This document shows positions 42,450-51,424 of a stretch of 62,039 bases of DNA, one piece after another (the first letter of the stretch is position 1; each line of letters opens with the position of its first letter). The stretch covers positions 1 to 62,039 of the forward strand of contig DZBS01000003.1 in the NCBI GenBank assembly GCA_022729995.1, written 5' to 3'. The notes beneath the pieces are model-generated. The model searched no databases. It was not told the origin of the DNA and was given only the letters and a program-made list of their open reading frames with translations. This stretch comes from Draconibacterium orientale (GTDB lineage: Bacteria > Bacteroidota > Bacteroidia > Bacteroidales > JAADGE01). The position numbers and the translations under genes are program-made.

Positions 42450-43437
42450 ATAAAGGAATTTCCAATTTTCCGAAGAATTTTAATTTAAAACCTTTTGAAT
42501 AAAAATATTTGATATTACTTTTTTTATAACCCACAGCGTAGTTTATTTGGTTTGAATTTACAACAAATTTATATTCCGAAGGCATAAAATTATTAAGCTT
42601 TTCGGTTAAAATATCTTTCCAAATATCTGTTAAAACAAGTTCTTTAAACGAGTTATGAATTGGTCCGGCAATAAATGAATTTTCGGGTGTAAGCTCTTCG
42701 GAAGGATGAAGCCCTACTCTTAAAACTTTAATATTATTTTTGTGAAAAATATTGATAAGTTCTTTTGTAATACTCACGGCTTCATTAATTTGCAACGGAA
42801 CATATTTTCCTGTAATATATAACTTTTCAAGTTCTGTATCTTTAACAACAAGTGTGGGATAAATTCTTGTGTTATCGGCACCAAGAGCTACAATATCGAG
42901 AGCAGTTTGAATACTTTTTTCGCGAGTATCGCCGGGCAAACCAATCATCATTTGCAATCCTAATTCAAATCCGAAACTTTTTATTAGAATTGCCGAATTT
43001 TTTATTGCTTCAAAATTGTGTCCTCTTCCCGATTTATTAAGAACGTAATTATCTGTAGATTGCGCCCCAAGTTCAATTGTTTTAACTCCGTATTTTTTAA
43101 GAATTTGAAGAATATTTTCATCAATATAATCCGGACGGGTTGAAACACGAATAGAATTTACTTTTCCGGATTTTATAAATTTATGAGCTTCAATTAAATA
43201 TTCTTCTTGTAATTTTATTGGAATTCCGGTGAAACTTCCGCCAAAAAAAGCAATTTCGGTTTCAATATTTTTGTTAAGGGTTGATAAATATTTATTTATA
43301 ATTTCTTTTATTTCCGCAGGTTTTGGAGCATTTATTGTTCCGCTGATTTTTTGTTGATTACAAAATACACATTGATGCGGACAAGCCATTTCCGGAATAA
43401 AAATTGGAATATTTACATGATTCTTGTTTGCTTTCAC
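42424..43437 (-). CDS. Elp3-like radical SAM protein
   Basis: A 337-residue protein with the radical SAM cluster motif near the N terminus (ACPHQCVFC, CxxxCxxC), the AFFGGSFTG glycine-rich strand and GAQSTDNYVLNKSGRGH, QMMIGLPGD. This is the Elp3/HemN-related layout without the acetyltransferase domain of Elp3. It binds a 4Fe-4S cluster and SAM; the substrate is unknown. It is coupled to the DUF6873-like gene and lies 48 bases downstream of ribF. Confidence 0.85.
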   Translation of the reverse strand: MKANKNHVNIPIFIPEMACPHQCVFCNQQKISGTINAPKPAEIKEIINKYLSTLNKNIETEIAFFGGSFTGIPIKLQEEYLIEAHKFIKSGKVNSIRVSTRPDYIDENILQILKKYGVKTIELGAQSTDNYVLNKSGRGHNFEAIKNSAILIKSFGFELGLQMMIGLPGDTREKSIQTALDIVALGADNTRIYPTLVVKDTELEKLYITGKYVPLQINEAVSITKELINIFHKNNIKVLRVGLHPSEELTPENSFIAGPIHNSFKELVLTDIWKDILTEKLNNFMPSEYKFVVNSNQINYAVGYKKSNIKYFYSKGFKLKFFGKLEIPLFEIHDCNN

Positions 43438-43485
43438 CTTGTAAAGATTGAATCAATTAAAATAATTAAAATCGGAAATATTAAA

Positions 43486-44433
43486 TTATTTATTTGGAAA
43501 TGACACTTTATTTAAAACATTCAATACCAATTTTTTATCTTTAGTTAATTGGATTTTAAGTTCATCTAAATTTTCAAATTTAATTTCTTCTCGCACAAAT
43601 TCTTTAAAAAATATTGTTATTTGCGAATCGTAAATTGTTTTTTCAAAATCAAAAATATGCACTTCAACAGTTGAATAAATTGTTCTTTTAACTGTTGGTT
43701 TTTTGCCAATATTCAACATTCCTTGATGCTTTTCGTTTCCTACAAGAACTTCCACAGCATAAACACCGTCTTTTGGAATAATTTTATTTACATCAATAAT
43801 ATAAAGATTTGCGGTTGGAAAATTAATTTGTCTTCCAATTTTATTACCGTGAACTACCTTTCCGTGAAGCGAAAAATTGTATCCGAGAAATGCATTTGCT
43901 TTTTGAATTTTACCGTCAATCAAAGCATTTCTTATTTTTGTTGAGCTCACATTTACATTATTTACTTTAAAAGCTCCAACTTTTTCTAATTCAATTCCTA
44001 AAGGTTTGGCACATTGTTTTAGTTTATCAAAATCTCCTTGCCTGTCTCTGCCGAAATGATGGTCGTGCCCCACAACCAAAACGTTAACATCTAATTGTTT
44101 ATGTAAAATATTATTGATGAAATAACAAGAATCAAATTCGGCAAATTCTTTGGTGAAAGGATATATTATTAAATTATCGACACCAATATCTTCCAATAAT
44201 TTAATTTTTTCTTTTTGAGTATTTAAATGTTTAAGCTCAACAGAATCGGGAAAAATTACTTGACGCGGATGAGGGAAAAACGAGAAAACAACGGATTCGC
44301 CTCCTATTTCTTTGGCTTTTTTCACAAGATGCAAAAGCAAATCTTTGTGCCCCAAGTGAACTCCGTCAAATGTACCGACTGTTAAAACCGGTTTATTAAT
44401 TTTAATGTTTTCTATGGAATAAAATATTTTCAA
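43486..44433 (-). CDS. ribF: Bifunctional riboflavin kinase / FMN adenylyltransferase
   Basis: A 315-residue protein. The N-terminal FAD synthetase domain has VGTFDGVHLGHKDLL and VVGHDHHFGRDRQG. The C-terminal riboflavin kinase domain has GKVVHGNKIGRQINFPTANL and DGVYAVEV. It converts riboflavin to FMN and then FAD. The family length is normal. A -7 box lies 20 bases upstream on the minus strand; no FMN riboswitch-like structure is visible in the short leader. Confidence 0.93.
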   Translation of the reverse strand: MKIFYSIENIKINKPVLTVGTFDGVHLGHKDLLLHLVKKAKEIGGESVVFSFFPHPRQVIFPDSVELKHLNTQKEKIKLLEDIGVDNLIIYPFTKEFAEFDSCYFINNILHKQLDVNVLVVGHDHHFGRDRQGDFDKLKQCAKPLGIELEKVGAFKVNNVNVSSTKIRNALIDGKIQKANAFLGYNFSLHGKVVHGNKIGRQINFPTANLYIIDVNKIIPKDGVYAVEVLVGNEKHQGMLNIGKKPTVKRTIYSTVEVHIFDFEKTIYDSQITIFFKEFVREEIKFENLDELKIQLTKDKKLVLNVLNKVSFPNK

Positions 44434-44453
44434 TTTCCTGTCAAATTAGGACG

Positions 44454-44461
44454 CAAAATTA
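44454..44461 (-). promoter_or_regulatory. Candidate -7 promoter box for ribF
   Basis: It reads TAATTTTG on the minus strand, 20 bases before the ribF start codon. No -33 partner is clear. Confidence 0.4.
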
Positions 44462-44504
44462 GAAAATATATAAGAAGTTAAAAATATATATTTCAAAATA
44501 ACTA

Positions 44505-45287
44505 TTATTTTTTGAAATTAGAAATGTATTTTGAAAGTTCTTCAATTGTATATGCGTGCTCAAATACGTCATTTACAACCGAATAATTATCTTTGTCGAT
44601 TGTATTTTGATATGCAAATTTTGCAAATTCCAGTTTACTGTTTTCAAAATCAAGAGTTCCGGCAATATCTCTAACTTGCGATGACAACAAACAGTTATTT
44701 AAAATTACTTGTTTTGCCGATTGTAGTTTGTCGCTTTCAAGGTCAATCATTTTAAGATTTAAAATTATTTCCGAAAACTCATTTGGCAACATTTCCGTGC
44801 TGCAAGGTTTATAATTGTTGTTATTTAAATTGATATTAATACTGTCATTATTGTTGGTTAAATTATTATTTTTTATTTGAGGTTTGTGAATATAAACAAC
44901 TAATTGATTATCTGCTTCATAAATGTGAGCATTTAATTGATATCCGGTTTCATCAAACATCAATTTTTGTTTGTCAACCATTTTAAGATACATTTTGTTA
45001 TTAGTTTTTGATTTTATAACATACACAATTTCAGTATCTTGCCTTGCATAAATATCTTTTTGTATTTCTTTAAATTCTGTATTTTCAAATTTAATTTTAA
45101 TATTTTGCACACCGGCTTCTGTATTAAATAATTTTATATTTTTAGTCGGCAAATTATTTATTACGCTATCATTCAAACTCAAAATAAAAGGTGCATTTTC
45201 CGTTGTGTACACAACAATACAAGCAGTTTGCGAAAAAGTATTTTTAGAAATTAATAAAATTGATAAAAAAATAAAAATTTTATACAT
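44505..45287 (-). CDS. Secreted DUF4476 protein
   Basis: A 260-residue protein with a signal peptide (IFLSILLISKNTFSQ). Residues ~25-130 are beta-rich and might contact the envelope. An Asn-rich linker (~140-155) follows. The last ~95 residues match DUF4476 (AKQVILNNCLLSSQVRDIAG, FENSKLEFAKFAYQNTID). DUF4476 is a helical domain of unknown role in exported Bacteroidota proteins. It is not obviously in an operon. Confidence 0.7.
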   Translation of the reverse strand: MYKIFIFLSILLISKNTFSQTACIVVYTTENAPFILSLNDSVINNLPTKNIKLFNTEAGVQNIKIKFENTEFKEIQKDIYARQDTEIVYVIKSKTNNKMYLKMVDKQKLMFDETGYQLNAHIYEADNQLVVYIHKPQIKNNNLTNNNDSININLNNNNYKPCSTEMLPNEFSEIILNLKMIDLESDKLQSAKQVILNNCLLSSQVRDIAGTLDFENSKLEFAKFAYQNTIDKDNYSVVNDVFEHAYTIEELSKYISNFKK

Positions 45288-45370
45288 GAAATTTAATACC
45301 TGAAATTTTATACATATTATTAGGAATTAACTCCAAAAACAAAGCCAATATTATTTTTGATATTCAATTT

Positions 45371-46603
45371 CTATAAAAAATCAATTCCAAGAATAGTAAT
45401 ATCATCAAAAAGGAAAGAATTTGATTTGTCGAGATTAAGAGTTTCTTTTAATGAATTTATTGTGTTTTCTATATTTCCGCCAAGTTTAACGGCTTTTTCA
45501 ATTTCCAAGAGACCAATTTCAATATGTTCTTCATTTTCAAGTTCTGTTAATCCGTCGGTAAAAGAAATGAGTTTTGAAGGGTTTTCAATAATTATTTCGC
45601 CTTGATTTATAAAAGGAATTTCGTCGAGCATTCCAACTCCCGGACAACCGTTTGTGAGAGATTTTAATTCACGCGTTATATTATCAATTATAAACGGCGG
45701 ATTGTGCCCTGCATTAACAAATTTAAGAACTCTGGATTGATAGTTATATTTTCCTACAAAAAAAGTAATAAACTTTTCGCCTCTTGCATTTGAAATTACA
45801 ATTTTATTTAGTTTTAAAATCAAATCGGGCAAACTTATTCCTGCGTGTAAATATCCTTTTATGCTTGCTTGGAAATTTGCCATTAAAAGTGCAGCCGACA
45901 TTCCTTTTCCGGAAACATCGGCAATACAAAAGAAAAATTCGTTTTCGGAAAGCTGTTCAAAATCATAATAATCTCCTCCTACTTCAAAATGAGGTAAATA
46001 AAAAGATTCTACGTGCAAAAAATCGTTTTTCGGAAAATCTTCTGCATCGGGCACCAACATACTCTGCATTTTTGAAGCAAGTTCCATTTCTTTTTTTATT
46101 CTTTCTTGTAGCAAACTTTCTTGGTAAAGTCTTTTATTTTCAACAGCAACAAAAATTACATTTGTGAGAGTTTGAATAAAATGCAAATGTTTAATTGTGG
46201 GGCTAACTCCTTGGCGTTCTTCTTCCACATCGCCTATTAACACATAAGCAATTGCTTTATTATTGTGAAAAACGGGAATAATAAAGTCGAAATAAGCCAA
46301 TTCAATATTTTCGGAAGCTGCTGTTGTGAGAGTAATTTCATCGAATTTTAAAAAATCGTCGGGAATTTTTATTTTCTCAATTTCGCAAGGGTCAATTCCG
46401 TATTCCAAAACAATTTCCCAATCTTGCATAAAAGCGAAAACCAGAATTTTTCCAAGCTTTAACTCGTTAATTAATAAATCGCTGTATTTCTGAAGAAGTT
46501 CCGGAACTGTTAGATTTTGGTTAATAGCATTGGTAATTTCAAGCAAAGCATTTAGCTTAAAATTGCAAAATTTTAATCTGTCGACAGAAGATTTGGAGGC
46601 CAT
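45371..46603 (-). CDS. GAF-PP2C (SpoIIE/RsbU-type) serine phosphatase
   Basis: A 410-residue cytosolic protein. A GAF-like sensor domain (~25-170) is followed by a short helix rich in charged residues (QERIKKEMELASKMQSMLVP) and a PP2C-like phosphatase domain with GGDYYDF, ADVSGKGMSAALLMANF, NAGHNPPF, FTDGLTELEN and DDITILG. All metal-binding Asp positions appear present. It is a second phosphatase of the same output class as the receiver-PP2C protein at 4888, and again no anti-sigma factor or STAS gene is nearby. Confidence 0.9.
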   Translation of the reverse strand: MASKSSVDRLKFCNFKLNALLEITNAINQNLTVPELLQKYSDLLINELKLGKILVFAFMQDWEIVLEYGIDPCEIEKIKIPDDFLKFDEITLTTAASENIELAYFDFIIPVFHNNKAIAYVLIGDVEEERQGVSPTIKHLHFIQTLTNVIFVAVENKRLYQESLLQERIKKEMELASKMQSMLVPDAEDFPKNDFLHVESFYLPHFEVGGDYYDFEQLSENEFFFCIADVSGKGMSAALLMANFQASIKGYLHAGISLPDLILKLNKIVISNARGEKFITFFVGKYNYQSRVLKFVNAGHNPPFIIDNITRELKSLTNGCPGVGMLDEIPFINQGEIIIENPSKLISFTDGLTELENEEHIEIGLLEIEKAVKLGGNIENTINSLKETLNLDKSNSFLFDDITILGIDFL

Positions 46604-46643
46604 TAAATTTTAAATTTATAAAAAAAGATTTATTATTAAATAC

Positions 46644-46680
46644 AAAAATTTATCCAAAAATAAATTTCGGATAAATTTTT
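46644..46680 (-). terminator. Terminator after efp
   Basis: A perfect 12-bp A/T-rich stem (AAAAATTTATCC / GGATAAATTTTT, 13-nt loop), 23 bases beyond the efp stop codon on the minus strand and ending in T-rich sequence. Confidence 0.6.
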
Positions 46681-46703
46681 GGATAAAAAATAATTTTTAT
46701 AAA

Positions 46704-47270
46704 TTATTTTACTCTTTCGTTGTATGCTCTGTCTCTGGTATCGACTTTAATTTTGTCGCCAATATTAACAAATAACGGAACTTTAATTTCGGCACCTGTT
46801 TCAAGTTTTGCAGGTTTGAGTACGTTTGAAGATGCAGTGTCGCCTTTTAAGCCGGGTTCGGTATATTCAACAACTAATTCTACAAATGCGGGCAAATCGC
46901 AGGATAGTGCGGTATTTGTATCTGCATGAAAAACGATTTCAACATTTTGTCCGTCTTTCATTAAATCGTTGTTAAAAACCATTTGCGGATTTAGTATAAC
47001 TTGCTCAAAAGTTTCGTTGTGCATGAATGTATATCCCATTTCGTCTTTATACAAAAATTGATAAGGATGTCTCTCTATTCTTGCTTCAACAACTTTTTCT
47101 CCTGCCGTGAATGTATTTTCTTTTGTTCTTCCGGATTTTAAGCTTAAAAGTTTTGTTCTGACAAAAGCAGCTCCTCTACCCTTTTTGGAGTGTTGGAAAG
47201 AGATAATTGTGTATAATTCTCCTTCAAATTCTATAGTTAATCCGTTTCTAAAATCGCCTGTTGTAATCAT
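46704..47270 (-). CDS. efp: Elongation factor P, Arg-type loop
   Basis: A 188-residue three-domain EF-P with the usual order: an N-terminal KOW-like domain (MITTGDFRNGLTIEF), then two OB folds, ending VDTRDRAYNERVK. It rescues ribosomes stalled at polyproline. The domain I loop reads HSKKGRGAAF, so the residue normally modified is Arg32 instead of Lys, as in the rhamnosylated EarP-type EF-P, and the usual preceding Pro is Lys. No earP gene is in the window. Identity is certain; the modification state is open. Confidence 0.95.
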   Translation of the reverse strand: MITTGDFRNGLTIEFEGELYTIISFQHSKKGRGAAFVRTKLLSLKSGRTKENTFTAGEKVVEARIERHPYQFLYKDEMGYTFMHNETFEQVILNPQMVFNNDLMKDGQNVEIVFHADTNTALSCDLPAFVELVVEYTEPGLKGDTASSNVLKPAKLETGAEIKVPLFVNIGDKIKVDTRDRAYNERVK

Positions 47271-47294
47271 TATTATATATTTTATTTTTGCCTG

Positions 47295-47302
47295 CGAAGA
47301 TA
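47295..47302 (-). promoter_or_regulatory. Candidate -7 promoter box for efp
   Basis: It reads TATCTTCG on the minus strand, matching the relaxed TAnnTTYG consensus, 25 bases before the start codon. Confidence 0.4.
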
Positions 47303-47345
47303 ATAAATTTTCCGAAAAAAATCATTTCAATTAATAATGTTATAA

Positions 47346-48596
47346 CTATATATCTTTCCTTAATCTAAAAGAAGTTTTGTATTCTACACCGCCTCTCAAA
47401 AACACAATTGAAATTTTCTTTCCTTGCCTTAATCTCATAAATGAATTAATTTCAATTACGGAATAATTAAATGTGCTTTCACCGTTAATTTTTATAATAT
47501 TATCGCCGAATCTTAATCCGGCCAAATCTGCGGGTGAATTTTTTAAAATATATGAAACTCTATAAATTGGAAATGTTCCGAAAATAGATTGAACCTCCAT
47601 TCCGCCCATATTAAAATTGAATTCATCTTTAAAATTTTTATTTTTGGTGAGTGTAATTTTTTTGTTTGGGTAATCGAATATTATATCAAACCTTCGTAAC
47701 ATTTCGGCACCAATACTTCCGTTTCTTCCGATAATATCGAGTTCAAAAGAATTTAATATTGAAGTTGAATCGGGAAATGAAGTAGAAACATTACAAAGTG
47801 AATGTTTGCCGATATTTACTTGTTTTGTTCTTGCCTGAAATCCAAAAATTTTTCCGCTCAAACCTTTTCCCAAAAATGTATATCTTTTGTTTTGAGGAAT
47901 AATTATTTCATCATTTGTTTCTTCAAAAAGCCAAAGTGCATCGCCGGAGCCTGTATCGATTAACAGTTTAACTTTTAACAAACTGTCTTTTTCATTCTTA
48001 ATATTCAAATTAATATAAGGTTTTGATTTAGATATTTCTAAATCCATTTCCTGCGAATTTCTATTTTTGCGAGGATATTTGAATTTTTGCGGGTCGAAAA
48101 AAGTTAAAGTATTATTTGAATAATTAATTTTAACAATAAAGTTTTCAAAAATATCAGCACCTATTAAACCGTGTATATTCATTCCTAATTCTCCGGAAAG
48201 ATTAAATTTATCATCGGTTATTATGTAAAAATTATAATTATTGCATACAATTCCGTTCATTCTTATTTTATTACCGTAAGACAAAAACACATCTAAATTT
48301 CCTTCAATACCCAATCCTTTTATTGTGTATTTTTGTGCAAGTTTCAACATCGACGAATCTTTTTTTGGCAAATTTGTAATTAGCGAAGTTTTTAATCCTG
48401 TATCTAAAATAAAATTCAAAGTATCGGATTGGTTAATAATAACCGGAATAATTATAAGATTATTTACCAATTTGAAATTGAAAGTAGATTTTGATTTTTT
48501 TTCATTTTCAAATTTTAAAATATTAGCTTGTGCATTTGTAATAAAAGGAGATATTATTATCGAAATTAATAGTAATATATTATAAATCGTTTTCAT
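47346..48596 (-). CDS. Exported retropepsin-like aspartyl protease with two DTG motifs and a PDZ domain
   Basis: A 416-residue protein with a signal peptide (ISIIISPFITNAQA). Two clan AA aspartyl protease-like lobes follow: FILDTGLKTSLI (Asp65) and LLIDTGSGDALW (Asp214). The C-terminal PDZ domain (~330-410) has LKNSPADLAGLRFGDNIIKI. Two Asp motifs in one chain could build a single pepsin-like active site without dimerising (inference). Such proteins are common and uncharacterised in Bacteroidota. Periplasmic or surface location is expected. Confidence 0.82.
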   Translation of the reverse strand: MKTIYNILLLISIIISPFITNAQANILKFENEKKSKSTFNFKLVNNLIIIPVIINQSDTLNFILDTGLKTSLITNLPKKDSSMLKLAQKYTIKGLGIEGNLDVFLSYGNKIRMNGIVCNNYNFYIITDDKFNLSGELGMNIHGLIGADIFENFIVKINYSNNTLTFFDPQKFKYPRKNRNSQEMDLEISKSKPYINLNIKNEKDSLLKVKLLIDTGSGDALWLFEETNDEIIIPQNKRYTFLGKGLSGKIFGFQARTKQVNIGKHSLCNVSTSFPDSTSILNSFELDIIGRNGSIGAEMLRRFDIIFDYPNKKITLTKNKNFKDEFNFNMGGMEVQSIFGTFPIYRVSYILKNSPADLAGLRFGDNIIKINGESTFNYSVIEINSFMRLRQGKKISIVFLRGGVEYKTSFRLRKDI

Positions 48597-48764
48597 GTGT
48601 TTATTTTTAAAATGTTTTTAAAAGTCGGAACTTATTCCGATTTTTTTTCGTGATAGAAACATCATAAATAACAATTTTCTATAATGTTTTAAATAATTAA
48701 GAATATTTCATTCTAAATTGCTGTTTATTTTTTAAAGATAAAACAAAAAAAACTAAGTAGAAAT

Positions 48765-48772
48765 TACCTTTG
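48765..48772 (+). promoter_or_regulatory. Candidate -7 promoter box for spmAB-like gene
   Basis: TACCTTTG followed by G, 69 nt before the start codon at 48842. No -33 box was seen. Confidence 0.35.
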
Positions 48773-48841
48773 GTATAAATTAATTGTTATTTATAATAAA
48801 TAATTCTACTTTCATATTTTAATTAGAAAAAAATCAAAATT

Positions 48842-50074
48842 ATGGTATTGAATTATATTTGGGTAGGATTTTTTTTGATAGCATTTGTTATTGCTCTTAT
48901 AAAATTGATATTTATGGGAGATACCCAAGTTTTTAGCCAAATGGTTACTTCAACTTTCGATATGTCAAAAACCGGATTTGAAATTTCACTCGGATTAACG
49001 GGCGTTTTGACATTATGGCTCGGCTTAATGAAAGTTGGCGAAAAAGGCGGAGTAATTTCAATTTTTTCAAAATTAATTACTCCATTTTTTAAGCGAATTT
49101 TTCCTGAACTTCCAAAAGATCACCCGGCTTACGGCTCAATGATAATGAACGTTGCAGCAAATATGCTCGGACTCGACAATGCCGCTACTCCAATGGGATT
49201 AAAGGCTATGAACCAATTACAGGAAACAAATCCGAACAAAAATGATGCATCAAATTCGCAAATTATGTTTTTGGTTTTGAACACATCGGGTTTAACTTTA
49301 ATTCCAATCAGCATTATGGTTTATCGTGCTCAACTTGGTGCTGTTGACCCTTCGGACATTTTTATTCCGATATTGCTTGCAACATTTTTTTCGACATTGG
49401 CTGGTTTACTTGCTGTTGCAGCATTTCAAAAAATAAATTTATTTAACCGAGTTATTTTGGCTTATTTGGGTGGAATTACATTATTTATTGTTGGCTTAAT
49501 ATATTATTTGCAAACACTTCCAAAAGATAAAATTGCAGATTTTTCATCAATTGCAAGCAATATAATTTTGTTTGCAATTATTATAACATTCGTTGGAATG
49601 GCTGCAATAAAAAGAGTTAACGTTTATGAAACATTTATAGAAGGAGCAAAAGAAGGTTTTTCAATTGCAGTGAAAATAATTCCTTATCTTATTGCAATTC
49701 TTGTTGCTATTGGTGTTTTCAGAGCATCGGGTGCAATGGATTTTGTAACTCAGGGATTCAAGTGGTTTTTTACTCTTATTCACGTAAATACCGATTTTGT
49801 TGAAGCAATTCCAACTGCTTTAATGAAACCTTTGAGCGGAAGCGGCGCACGAGGAATGATGGTTGAAGTAATGCAAACTCACGGAGCCGATTCGTTTTTA
49901 GGAAGAGTTGTTTCTACAATTCAAGGTTCTACAGATACAACATTTTATATTATTGCACTTTATTTTGGTTCTGTGGGAATTAAAAATACCAGACATGCTG
50001 TTCCTGCAGGTTTAATAGCAGATTTTGTAGGAATTACGGCAGCAATTATTATTTCATATTTGTTTTTTCATTAA
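48842..50074 (+). CDS. Fused SpmA-SpmB-like nucleoside-recognition membrane protein
   Basis: A 410-residue multi-pass membrane protein combining the SpmA half (LGLTGVLTLWLGLMKVGEKG, NMLGLDNAATPMGLKAM) and the SpmB half (IPYLIAILVAIGVFRASGAM, PTALMKPLSGSGARGMM, DTTFYIIALYFGSVG). In Bacillus the two subunits act in spore-core dehydration. In non-sporulating Bacteroidota the fused form is of unknown, probably transport-related, function. It is monocistronic with a long leader. Confidence 0.88.
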   Translation: MVLNYIWVGFFLIAFVIALIKLIFMGDTQVFSQMVTSTFDMSKTGFEISLGLTGVLTLWLGLMKVGEKGGVISIFSKLITPFFKRIFPELPKDHPAYGSMIMNVAANMLGLDNAATPMGLKAMNQLQETNPNKNDASNSQIMFLVLNTSGLTLIPISIMVYRAQLGAVDPSDIFIPILLATFFSTLAGLLAVAAFQKINLFNRVILAYLGGITLFIVGLIYYLQTLPKDKIADFSSIASNIILFAIIITFVGMAAIKRVNVYETFIEGAKEGFSIAVKIIPYLIAILVAIGVFRASGAMDFVTQGFKWFFTLIHVNTDFVEAIPTALMKPLSGSGARGMMVEVMQTHGADSFLGRVVSTIQGSTDTTFYIIALYFGSVGIKNTRHAVPAGLIADFVGITAAIIISYLFFH

Positions 50075-50083
50075 AGGTTTTTG

Positions 50084-50836
50084 CTAAATATTACCAAGAA
50101 TTTTATATGAAATTATACCGAATATTTCATGAAAAAACTTCGACCATTCATTAAAAATTGAAGAATCCGGAATAAAAATATCGGCAAAAGAATATTTGTA
50201 TTTTACCATGTAATCTGTAGGGTAAATATCAGTTTTAATTCCGGCTTTTTCAAAACACAACTTAGCTCTGTATGCGTGAATAGAAGAACTTATCAACAAA
50301 TATTTGCCGGTTTTATTTTTCAATATTTCCGAAGTAAATTTTGCATTTTCATAAGTATTTCTCGATTTATTTTCAACAATAATATCCTCTTGGGGTATTC
50401 CCCATTTCAATAAAATTTGATTTGTGTATTCACTTTCAATTTGATTTTTTGATACAGGTTTTATTGAACCTCCGGAAATTATAATTTTTTTAATTTTTCC
50501 GTTGAAATACAAATCTACGGTTTGCATAATTCTGTCGCCGGCTTGGCTAAAAACAACTTTATTATTTATAGTATCAAATGCAGAATATCCGCCCAAAACA
50601 ATACCGTAATTATATGGAGTTTTAATTTGATTGGAGTTTATTGGTTTATATTCAATTATTTTTGAAATTTGAACGTATGCAAACTTATTTGAAAAGATAT
50701 AAAATGCAACTAATGAAATAATTAACAACGCTTTATTTATCTTTTTCTTCTTATAAATTATTGAAACTATTAATAATAAGAAGATTAAAAATAACGGGTT
50801 TAGAAAATAAGAAATCATTTTTGAAATTATAATCAT
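50084..50836 (-). CDS. YdcF/SanA family (DUF218) membrane protein
   Basis: A 250-residue protein: two N-terminal TM helices (~10-50) and a DUF218 domain with YGIVLGGYS, AGDRIMQTVDLYFNGK, IIISGG, ENKSRNTYENAKFTSEIL and ISSSIHAYRAKLCFEKAG. The ElyC/SanA/YdcF family affects envelope integrity; the reaction is unknown. It is the last gene before a strong terminator on its upstream side, so it has its own promoter, not located. Confidence 0.82.
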   Translation of the reverse strand: MIIISKMISYFLNPLFLIFLLLIVSIIYKKKKINKALLIISLVAFYIFSNKFAYVQISKIIEYKPINSNQIKTPYNYGIVLGGYSAFDTINNKVVFSQAGDRIMQTVDLYFNGKIKKIIISGGSIKPVSKNQIESEYTNQILLKWGIPQEDIIVENKSRNTYENAKFTSEILKNKTGKYLLISSSIHAYRAKLCFEKAGIKTDIYPTDYMVKYKYSFADIFIPDSSIFNEWSKFFHEIFGIISYKILGNI

Positions 50837-50854
50837 GATTTTAAGTATAAAAAA

Positions 50855-50889
50855 TTAGCCCGACAAATGAAATTCAATTGTCGGGCTAA
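50855..50889 (-). terminator. Terminator after guanine deaminase gene
   Basis: A perfect 12-bp stem (TTAGCCCGACAA / TTGTCGGGCTAA, 11-nt loop) followed on the minus strand by TTTTTT. It lies 15 bases after the guaD stop codon. Confidence 0.88.
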
Positions 50890-50904
50890 ATTCAAATTTT
50901 TTGT

Positions 50905-51375
50905 TTAATATTCAATTTTATCATCTTTATTTTCCCAATCTTTAAAAGCTTCCAAAGCTTCATCTCTCATAATTTGAATGTTCGGGATTTTTCTTTTATC
51001 ATAAGAAAGTTCAATTTCTTCATAAATAAATGAATCATCAAAACCAATATTCTTAGCATCTGTTTTTGTATTGGCAAAATATAATTTGTCTAATCTTGCC
51101 CAATAAATTGCTCCGAAGCACATAGGACAAGGTTCGCAAGAAGTATAAATTTCGCAACCTTCTAAATCGAATGTATCTAATTCTTTACAAGCCTTTCTGA
51201 TAGTGTTCACTTCGGCATGCGCAGTTGGGTCGTTATCCTTTGTAACACTGTTTGATGACGCTGCAATAATTTTTCCGTCTTTTACAATTACTGCTCCAAA
51301 AGGACCACCGCCATTCTTTACACTTTCTCGTGAAAGCCTAATGGCTTCCGTCATAAATTGTTCTTCTTTTCTCAT
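50905..51375 (-). CDS. guaD: Guanine deaminase (cytidine-deaminase fold)
   Basis: A 156-residue zinc deaminase, the same length as the Bacillus guanine deaminase. The zinc site is THAEVN with PCPMC (HAE ... CxxC). GFDDSFIYEEI and the C-terminal aromatic tail resemble the domain-swapped C terminus of GuaD rather than TadA. It hydrolyses guanine to xanthine. A promoter lies upstream; the NifU-like gene ends 32 bases before its start. Confidence 0.82.
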   Translation of the reverse strand: MRKEEQFMTEAIRLSRESVKNGGGPFGAVIVKDGKIIAASSNSVTKDNDPTAHAEVNTIRKACKELDTFDLEGCEIYTSCEPCPMCFGAIYWARLDKLYFANTKTDAKNIGFDDSFIYEEIELSYDKRKIPNIQIMRDEALEAFKDWENKDDKIEY

Positions 51376-51393
51376 CTATATTAAAAATTTTAT

Positions 51394-51424
51394 CAAAGAT
51401 AAAAAAATTAATAATTTATTGCAA
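51394..51424 (-). promoter_or_regulatory. Promoter of guaD
   Basis: On the minus strand a TTG (51422-51424) is followed after 20 bp by TATCTTTG (51394-51401). The -33 box lies within the end of the NifU-like gene. Confidence 0.6.

Noticed and set aside
44434..44504. FMN riboswitch before ribF
   Set aside because: The leader is too short and A/T-rich, with none of the conserved FMN-element motifs.
48842..50074. Evidence of sporulation from spmAB
   Set aside because: The fused form is common in non-sporulating Bacteroidota, and no other spore genes are here.
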